14,130 nt of DNA from Bog-756 sp049521915 (lineage in GTDB: Bacteria; Actinomycetota; Acidimicrobiia; Acidimicrobiales; RAAP-2). The stretch spans positions 1 to 14,130 of the forward strand of contig JBEKOI010000082.1 of assembly GCA_049521915.1 (NCBI GenBank), given 5' to 3'. This document shows positions 6,908 to 12,685 of the stretch, piece after piece. The stretch's first letter is position 1. The number at the start of each line of letters is the position of its first letter. Below the pieces are notes generated by a model. The model was not told the origin of the DNA. It saw only the letters and a list, made by a program, of their open reading frames with translations, and did not search any database. Position numbers and translations under genes: made by a program.

Positions 6908-7948
6908 ATGAAGACAGACAGCGCTGCGGTCGCCCAGTCGGCGGCCGGCCGCGAGGACTTTGCCGAGCTGTCCCGCAAGGTCCGCGACGATGGCCTGCTG
7001 ACCCGTCGCCGCGGCTACTACACCGTGAAGATCGGAGCCACGGTCGGTGCCCTGTTCGCCCTGGTGGGCATGGCACTTCTTCTCGGGAACACCTGGTGGA
7101 ACCTGTGTGTGGCGGTGGGACTGGCCTTCGTGCTGGCCCAGCTCGGATTCATCGGCCACGATGCCGGTCACCGGCAGATCTGCACCCGCCGGCGCGACAA
7201 CGATGCCATCGGGCTGGTTGTCGCCAATCTGTTCACCGGCTTCAGCTTCGGGTGGTGGCTGGCCAAGCACAATCGGCATCATGCGCACACCAACCGGCCC
7301 GGAAAGGACCCGGACATGGCTCCGGGCGCATTGGTCTACACCCACGAACAGGTCCAGGGCCTCGGGCGGATCGGCCGGCTGTACGCCAGTGCCCAGGCGG
7401 TCCTGCTCGTGCCCCTGTTGTTCCTCGAGGCGCTCAACATGCACGTGGCCAGCGCGGCGGCGTTGGCGCGGCGCCGGGATCTCGCCGCCCTGGTCGAGGC
7501 CGTGCTGCTCGTCGTCCATGTCGGTGTCTTCTTCGTCGTGCCCTTCGTCGTGCTCTCGCCCATCCGGGCCGTGGTCTTCATCGCCGTCACCCAGTCGCTC
7601 TTCGGCTTCTACCTGGGGGTCAGCTTCCTGACCAATCACGTGGGCATGCCGGTGATGGTCCCGGGCGACGAACTGGGTTTCCTTCGCCGCCAGGTGCTCA
7701 CCTCGCGCAACCTGTCCGGCCCGTCGTTCACCGGCTTCCTGTTCGGGGGACTGGACACCCAGATCGAGCATCACCTGTTCCCGACCATGCCCCGGGCCAA
7801 CCTCCGCCGGGCGCGCAAGCTGGTGCGCCCGTTCTGCACCGAGCACCGGATCACCTACACCGAGCAGAGCCCGTGGCGTGCCTACCGCGAGGTGGTGCGC
7901 CACCTGCGTGTCACCGGGTCGGGCAGAGCGCTCCCCGCAGTGGGGTGA
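6908..7948 (+). CDS. Membrane fatty acid / acyl-CoA desaturase
   Basis: A 346-residue integral membrane di-iron desaturase. All three histidine boxes are present: HDAGH at 84-88, HNRHH at 121-125 and QIEHH at 285-289. The Gln at the first position of the third box is typical of the Delta6/linoleoyl-type branch, which also includes mycobacterial DesA3-like stearoyl-CoA desaturases. Hydrophobic segments lie around 43-80 and 200-245, with boxes facing the cytoplasm in the usual model. No fused cytochrome b5 domain is present, so electrons must come from a separate ferredoxin or reductase, which is not in this window. ATG 6908 is chosen because homologous sequence begins there; the frame upstream is open but Arg-rich. 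Only a weak GAGAGA precedes the start. It converges with the ECF operon with 12 bases between stops. Regiospecificity cannot be read. Confidence 0.92.
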   Translation: MKTDSAAVAQSAAGREDFAELSRKVRDDGLLTRRRGYYTVKIGATVGALFALVGMALLLGNTWWNLCVAVGLAFVLAQLGFIGHDAGHRQICTRRRDNDAIGLVVANLFTGFSFGWWLAKHNRHHAHTNRPGKDPDMAPGALVYTHEQVQGLGRIGRLYASAQAVLLVPLLFLEALNMHVASAAALARRRDLAALVEAVLLVVHVGVFFVVPFVVLSPIRAVVFIAVTQSLFGFYLGVSFLTNHVGMPVMVPGDELGFLRRQVLTSRNLSGPSFTGFLFGGLDTQIEHHLFPTMPRANLRRARKLVRPFCTEHRITYTEQSPWRAYREVVRHLRVTGSGRALPAVG

Positions 7949-7960
7949 ATGGGGTGGGCC

Positions 7961-8803
7961 TCAGTGGGTCCTGTCCGCCGGGGACCGGCCGGCCCTGGTC
8001 GCCTCGGGCCGGTCCGCGAAGGTGACCGGCGCCTCGAAGGCGGCCCGGCGGGCCGCCCGGCGGAAGGTGGCGAGCATGGCCGGCCCGACCAGCAGGATGA
8101 TGGCGAAGGTGGTGACGGCCCGCCCCGTGTCCCAGCCCAGGGACGTGGTGGCGTCGAAGATCAGATAGCGGTGCGCGTTGACGGCCAGTGAGGCGCCCGG
8201 CAGGTAGGCGATGCTGCTGGATGGGTCGAGGTAGAAGGGCCAGAACGAGAGATTGAGCAGGAACCCGAAGACGTAGCCGGAGACGGCCCCGAAGGCGGCC
8301 AGCATGAGGACCTCACGGCGGCCCGAAGCGGGCGGGAGGAGCCCGGCGATGAGCCCGACCCAGGCGCACCCGAACATCTGGTAGGGCATCCATGGACCCA
8401 CGCCCCCGGTGATGAGGGCCGAGGCGAACAACGTCGTGCAGCCGAGCGTGAAGCCGAACCCCGCGCCGAAGACCCGTCCGGCGATGACGATGGTGAAAAA
8501 GATGGTCTCGACGCCGGCCGTGCCCGCTCCCAGTGGGCGCAGGGCGGCGCCGATGGCGGACAGCACGCCCAGCATGGCGATCGCTTTGGCGTCGATGCCT
8601 CCTTCGGCGATCTCGGCCACGATGACGGCCAGCACCAGCACCAGCAGGGCGCCGAACATCAACGGGGCCATGGCCGTGTCCCCGAACTTCCCGGGTGCCA
8701 CCACGAACGGCCAGAAGAAGGCCACGAACCCGATGAACGAGGCCATGACGATCACCACGCGGGACCGCAACCCGGTTCGGATGGCCACGGACGCCCCGGT
8801 CAT
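7961..8803 (-). CDS. ECF transporter S component (substrate-binding membrane subunit)
   Basis: A 280-residue protein with six to seven hydrophobic segments, among them about 16-36, 45-64, 72-92, 97-125, 140-160, 167-190 and 232-252. The loop motif 'GGVGPWMPYQMF' followed by 'GLIAGLLPP' is a form I associate with ECF S components, including those of the cobalamin-type CbrT group. S components bind a vitamin or metal-cofactor precursor with high affinity and toggle in the membrane when docked to the EcfT-EcfA-EcfA' module. ATG 8803 overlaps the ATPase stop (ATGA), so it is the last gene of a translationally coupled operon and a dedicated (group I) system is implied. The ligand cannot be read from sequence. 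The Arg-rich tail after residue 250 is cytosolic by prediction. It ends 12 bases from the convergent desaturase. Confidence 0.85.
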   Translation of the reverse strand: MTGASVAIRTGLRSRVVIVMASFIGFVAFFWPFVVAPGKFGDTAMAPLMFGALLVLVLAVIVAEIAEGGIDAKAIAMLGVLSAIGAALRPLGAGTAGVETIFFTIVIAGRVFGAGFGFTLGCTTLFASALITGGVGPWMPYQMFGCAWVGLIAGLLPPASGRREVLMLAAFGAVSGYVFGFLLNLSFWPFYLDPSSSIAYLPGASLAVNAHRYLIFDATTSLGWDTGRAVTTFAIILLVGPAMLATFRRAARRAAFEAPVTFADRPEATRAGRSPADRTH

Positions 8804-10425
8804 GTGCCCGCCTCGGCCAAGGCGTCGGCCACCTGGTCCATCGTGAGGTACGGGAGCGGGGCGAGGATCTTCGCCACCTGGGGGGCGAAGGCGGCTGATG
8901 CCACCATCACGTCGGGGGCCGGACCGTCGGCGACGATGTCGCCCGTCCCCATCACCACGACCCGGTCGGCGGCCGCGGCCGCGAATTCGACGTCATGGGT
9001 CGAGACGACAACGGTTCGGCCCTCGGCCACCAGCTGGTCGAGGATGGCGATGAAGGTTCGCTTGGCCGGGTAGTCGAGACCGCGGGTGGGCTCATCCAGC
9101 AGAACCACGTCCGGTGCGGCCACGAGCTGAATGGCCAGGACCAGCGAGAGCCGCTGGCCCTCGGAGAGGTCACGCGGATGGGACCCGGACGGGATGCCCG
9201 GCGTGATCCGGTCCAACAGCGCCCGGGCGCTGACCGTCGAGACATGGTCCGACTCCCGATCGGCCTGCTCGCACTCCTCGGCCACACTGTCGAGGTACAA
9301 CAGGTCGGCAGGGGTCTGAGGGACGAGTCCGACGATGCCCCGTGCCTTGGCCGGGGAGAGGGATCCCGGATCCACGCCGCCGATGTCGACCGTGCCGGTC
9401 TGCCGCGGCCCCGAGCCCTGCAGGGCCCACAGCAGCGACGACTTCCCCGAGCCGTTGCGCCCCATCAGGGCCACGACCTCGCCACCGGCCAGGTCGAGGT
9501 CCACACCCCGCACGGCGACGACGGACCCGTAGCGGACGACGACATTGCGTGCCCGGAGCACGGTCGGGCCCGCTCGCCGCGCCGTGGCCCGCCGCTGAGG
9601 TGGAACCGGGGGCGACGAGAGCCGGACCCGGAGGGGACCCACCACCCGGCGGGCATCGCGCACCGAGAGGGGCAACGGGTCCCATCGGGCCAGGCGGCCG
9701 AGCTCGACCACCGGGGGGGCCACCTCGGTCGTGCGCAGCATGACAGCGGGAGGACCGGCGGCCACGGTTCCGTCCGCCCTGATCTCGATGATCCGATCTG
9801 CGTACTGGACGACGCGCTCGAGTCGGTGCTCGGCCAGCACCACCGTCACCCCGAGGTCGTGCACGAGCCGGGTGACCGCGGCCAGCACCTCTTCGGCGGC
9901 GTTGGGGTCGAGGGCCGACGTGGGCTCGTCGAGGACCAGAACCCGCGGTTGCGCCGTCAACGCCGAACCGATGGCGACCCGTTGTTGCTGGCCGCCCGAC
10001 AGCTGGTAGAGGGGCCGGTCGCGCAGGTCGGCGATGCCCAGCACGTCGAGTGCCTCTTCGACCCGCTTGCGCATGACGTCGGGAGGGACGGCCAGCTGCT
10101 CCATGCTGTAGGCCAGCTCCTCTTCGACCGTGTCCGTCACGAAACCCGAGAGCGGATCCTGGCCCACCACCCCGACCACGTCGGCCAGTTCGCGGGGCGG
10201 GTGGGTGCGGGTGTCCCGGCCGTCCACGGTCACGCGCCCGGTGAGCGTCCCGCCGGTGAAGTGCGGAACGAGCCCGTTGACCGTCCCGAGCAGGGTCGAC
10301 TTGCCCACACCGGTGCGTCCCACCACCAACGCCAGCTCACCCTCCTCGACCCGCAGGCTCACCTCCCGCAGAGCGGGGCGGTCGGTGCCGGCGTAGGTGA
10401 CCGAAACGCGGTCGAAGTCGATCAT
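8800..10425 (-). CDS. Fused ECF transporter ATPase EcfA-EcfA'
   Basis: A 541-residue protein made of two ABC nucleotide-binding domains in one chain. Domain 1: Walker A GRTGVGKST 36-44, Q-loop Gln89, signature LSGGQ 142-146, Walker B ending D166-E167, switch His200. Domain 2: Walker A GRNGSGKSS 322-330, signature LSEGQ 420-424, D444-E445, His477. Both sites look competent, domain 2 with a slightly variant signature. A Pro/Arg-rich linker of about 50 residues (roughly 250-300) joins them. It would energise vitamin import with EcfT and the S component. ATG 10425 overlaps the EcfT stop (ATGA); open frame upstream of it is an EcfT shadow. Mycobacteria also carry a fused EcfA pair, so the fusion is a known actinobacterial arrangement. 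Confidence 0.93.
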   Translation of the reverse strand: MIDFDRVSVTYAGTDRPALREVSLRVEEGELALVVGRTGVGKSTLLGTVNGLVPHFTGGTLTGRVTVDGRDTRTHPPRELADVVGVVGQDPLSGFVTDTVEEELAYSMEQLAVPPDVMRKRVEEALDVLGIADLRDRPLYQLSGGQQQRVAIGSALTAQPRVLVLDEPTSALDPNAAEEVLAAVTRLVHDLGVTVVLAEHRLERVVQYADRIIEIRADGTVAAGPPAVMLRTTEVAPPVVELGRLARWDPLPLSVRDARRVVGPLRVRLSSPPVPPQRRATARRAGPTVLRARNVVVRYGSVVAVRGVDLDLAGGEVVALMGRNGSGKSSLLWALQGSGPRQTGTVDIGGVDPGSLSPAKARGIVGLVPQTPADLLYLDSVAEECEQADRESDHVSTVSARALLDRITPGIPSGSHPRDLSEGQRLSLVLAIQLVAAPDVVLLDEPTRGLDYPAKRTFIAILDQLVAEGRTVVVSTHDVEFAAAAADRVVVMGTGDIVADGPAPDVMVASAAFAPQVAKILAPLPYLTMDQVADALAEAGT

Positions 10426-11630
10426 GCCGGCACGTCGATTCGGTGGGGGCCGCCGGCGACACCGGCGGCCACCGGTTGCCCGCCGGACGATGGCCGCGCC
10501 CCCCGCGCGGTTGCCGCCCGTACCGGTGGGGGAGCCGCCACTGCGGCCACGGCGGCCACGGCGATGGCCAGTGCCGGGACCAGCGGCATCGAGGGCCAGG
10601 CCAGCGGCGTGACCGACGGGTTGAGGCCGGAGGCATCGAATCCGGCCCCGGCCACGAGGACCACGGCCGGAACGAGGCCGGAGGCGGCCACGATCCACTC
10701 GGGTGCCTTCCAGGGGTCGGGCCGGTACTGGGTGGCGCCCACGCGCCGGCTGCCCAGGGCCAACCCGAGGCAGCACAGCACCGATCCCGCGACCAGGGCC
10801 GGCAACCCGAGGGGGCCGGGCGCGGAGCCGTCGAGCAGGCCGTAGGCGCCGAGGCACAGGCCGCCCATGCCGGCGACCAGCAACCCACCCGTCGCCTGTC
10901 GGGCCCGGCGGGAGGCCCCTCCGGTGCGGCCGTACCCGCGCGAGTCCATGGCCGCGGCCAGCCGCAACGAGCGCTCCAGCGCGTCTTCCATGACGGGGAT
11001 GGCGATGCTGCGGAGGGCGTGGAGACCGCGGCCGGACCCGCCCCGGAGCTTGCGGGCCCGGCGCACCCGCTGCACGCTCTCCACCAATTGCGGTGCCACG
11101 CTGAGCGAGACGACGACGGCGACCCCGAGCTCATAGAGGGCTCCGGGCAGGGCGCGCAGGGCGCGCTTGGGATTGGCCAGCGCGTTTGCCGCTCCGAGGC
11201 AGCAGAGGAGGCATCCGAGCCGAAGACCGTCGTAGAGGGCCGACATGGTCCCCTCCAACGTGACAGGACCTCCGAACTGGACACCGGACATCCACGAGGG
11301 GAGGGGAAGGTGAGGGAGATCGAAGAGCACGTGGGCATGGGCCGCATCCACGTCGCCCCCGAAGACGGAACGGAACGCGACCCGGATGACGACGACGGTG
11401 AGCGCCAGGTAGAGGTAGTACTTGAAGGCCCGGGCCCACGGGGCGTCGCTGCGGCAGTGGGCGACCACGACCCCGAGGACGGCCAGCACCAACAGGAGCA
11501 GCAGGGGATTGGTGGTCCTGCTGGCCGCGGTGGCCAGGCCCAGGGCCCAGATCCACCAGGCCACGGGGTGGAGGGTCCGGGGCACCCGTCGTCCGTCGGT
11601 CGGGCTCCAGCGGCGGTGGGGTGACGCCAC
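10422..11630 (-). CDS. ECF transporter transmembrane scaffold EcfT, long form
   Basis: A 402-residue membrane protein of the EcfT/CbiQ family, the scaffold that couples ATPases to the S component. The two coupling-helix motifs are visible: 'RARKLRG' around 190-197 and 'AMDSRGYG' (Ser230-Arg231-Gly232), the latter matching the family's A-R-G signature. After the second motif there are about four further hydrophobic segments (roughly 245-390), which makes it considerably longer than the usual 260-residue EcfT. The start is GTG 11630, two bases after the previous stop, with no strong Shine-Dalgarno, suggesting translation by coupling. Its stop overlaps the ATPase start. What the extra C-terminal membrane region does is unknown; it might contact the surface proteins encoded upstream. 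Confidence 0.85.
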   Translation of the reverse strand: MASPHRRWSPTDGRRVPRTLHPVAWWIWALGLATAASRTTNPLLLLLVLAVLGVVVAHCRSDAPWARAFKYYLYLALTVVVIRVAFRSVFGGDVDAAHAHVLFDLPHLPLPSWMSGVQFGGPVTLEGTMSALYDGLRLGCLLCCLGAANALANPKRALRALPGALYELGVAVVVSLSVAPQLVESVQRVRRARKLRGGSGRGLHALRSIAIPVMEDALERSLRLAAAMDSRGYGRTGGASRRARQATGGLLVAGMGGLCLGAYGLLDGSAPGPLGLPALVAGSVLCCLGLALGSRRVGATQYRPDPWKAPEWIVAASGLVPAVVLVAGAGFDASGLNPSVTPLAWPSMPLVPALAIAVAAVAAVAAPPPVRAATARGARPSSGGQPVAAGVAGGPHRIDVPA

Positions 11631-11632
11631 GA

Positions 11633-12685
11633 TCAGTCGGTCCGGCGCCGGCGCCAGGCGATGAGCCCACCGGTGGCGGCCAGCGCCACCACGGCCACGG
11701 CTCCGATCAGGAAGGGCAGGGGTGAGCCCTCCGAAGATCGAGTGGCCAGGGCCGGGGCGGCGTCGACGATCTTGGGCATGGACGGCTTGCCTGGGGCACC
11801 GACCCTGCCCGGCGTGCCGGTGTGCGATCGCCCGGCGGGCCGGGTGGCGGCCGGAGACGTCGGCCGTTCCGGTGGCGCGGTGGGAACGGTCCCACCCTGC
11901 GTCGGGGCCGGTTGCGATCCCGTGACCGGAACGGCGGTCGAGGGGTGCTGGCTCCCGCCGGCACCGCCCGCCGGGGCGGATGGTGTGACCGCGGGCGGCG
12001 GCGCAGACGTGGCATGGGCCGGCGTCGTGGTGGTGGAGGACGAGGTCGGAGGCGATGCCGGTCGGGTGGAGGTCGTCGTGCCCGATGTCCGAACCGTGGC
12101 CGCCCGCACCGAGTCCGGTGACGGGAACCCGGAGGGTGGGCTGGCCCCGGAGCTCCCCCCGAACACCCAGGCCTCGACGCTGCCCGGCGCCGGCTCGAGG
12201 CTCATCGCCCCCGACTGGCTGTACGTCCAGGTGTTGTGCCCGGCATCGGCGTACCAGAACGCCCAGTAGGCATCGGCTGGCGGGGTCGTGGCGCAGCTGT
12301 CGTCAGGCGGATCACCGGCGATCTGGCAGATGAAGGCCAATCCGTACCCGGCGACCCCGTTCGGGTCGAACTTGGCGTCCACCAGGGCGTCGGCCGCGGT
12401 GGTGGGCGGGGTGGCATCACAGACGCTGTTGATGTTCCCACCCCAGGGTGAGAAGTCGGCGGCCACGATGACCCCTCCGGAGCAGTTGGCCGCGGGGTCG
12501 GCACCGGCCGGAGCAGCCGGAAGCAACGGCCCCAGCCCGCCGCACCAGCCCAGCCCGGCCACCGCGGCGACCGCGGCGACCGCGGCGAGCAACGGGGCGC
12601 GGATCCTCCCCGGCCGGCGACGCCCATGGAACAGTGGTTGTCGTCTGCCGTGGTCGAGCACCGGCCGGCCTCGCGTCCGATCCAC
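11633..12685 (-). CDS. Membrane-anchored surface protein with DUF4430/transcobalamin beta-like domain
   Basis: A 350-residue exported protein. Residues 1-62 are a long signal peptide (Arg-rich n-region, Ala/Val core, cleavage likely after 'PAGA'). Residues 63-176 form a compact domain with four Cys (68, 89, 120, 131; two disulfides possible) and aromatic motifs 'AYWAFWYADAG', 'TWTYSQSGA' and 'GSVEAWVFG'. This pattern, with 'ADALVDAKF' and 'FICQIAG', resembles DUF4430, the C-terminal domain of transcobalamin. Residues 177-320 are a Pro/Thr/Ser/Ala stalk, 324-343 a membrane helix, then RRRRTD. There is no LPxTG. The stalk would lift the domain through the cell wall. GTG 12685 overlaps the previous TAG by one base; GTG 12661 with GAGG ahead is an alternative. 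Domain identity is inferred from motifs, not proven. Confidence 0.7.
   Translation of the reverse strand: MDRTRGRPVLDHGRRQPLFHGRRRPGRIRAPLLAAVAAVAAVAGLGWCGGLGPLLPAAPAGADPAANCSGGVIVAADFSPWGGNINSVCDATPPTTAADALVDAKFDPNGVAGYGLAFICQIAGDPPDDSCATTPPADAYWAFWYADAGHNTWTYSQSGAMSLEPAPGSVEAWVFGGSSGASPPSGFPSPDSVRAATVRTSGTTTSTRPASPPTSSSTTTTPAHATSAPPPAVTPSAPAGGAGGSQHPSTAVPVTGSQPAPTQGGTVPTAPPERPTSPAATRPAGRSHTGTPGRVGAPGKPSMPKIVDAAPALATRSSEGSPLPFLIGAVAVVALAATGGLIAWRRRRTD

Noticed and set aside
7949..7960. Bidirectional terminator between desaturase and S component genes
   Set aside because: The gap is 12 bases with no inverted repeat.
8995..10845. 616-codon open frame on the plus strand
   Set aside because: It is exactly antisense to the fused ATPase, whose motifs are complete. 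It is rich in Gly, Arg, His and Asp as expected for the opposite strand of G+C-rich coding DNA, and shows no family motif.
10443..11624. 393-codon open frame on the plus strand
   Set aside because: Antisense to EcfT, with low-complexity Gly/Arg/Glu composition and no recognisable domain.
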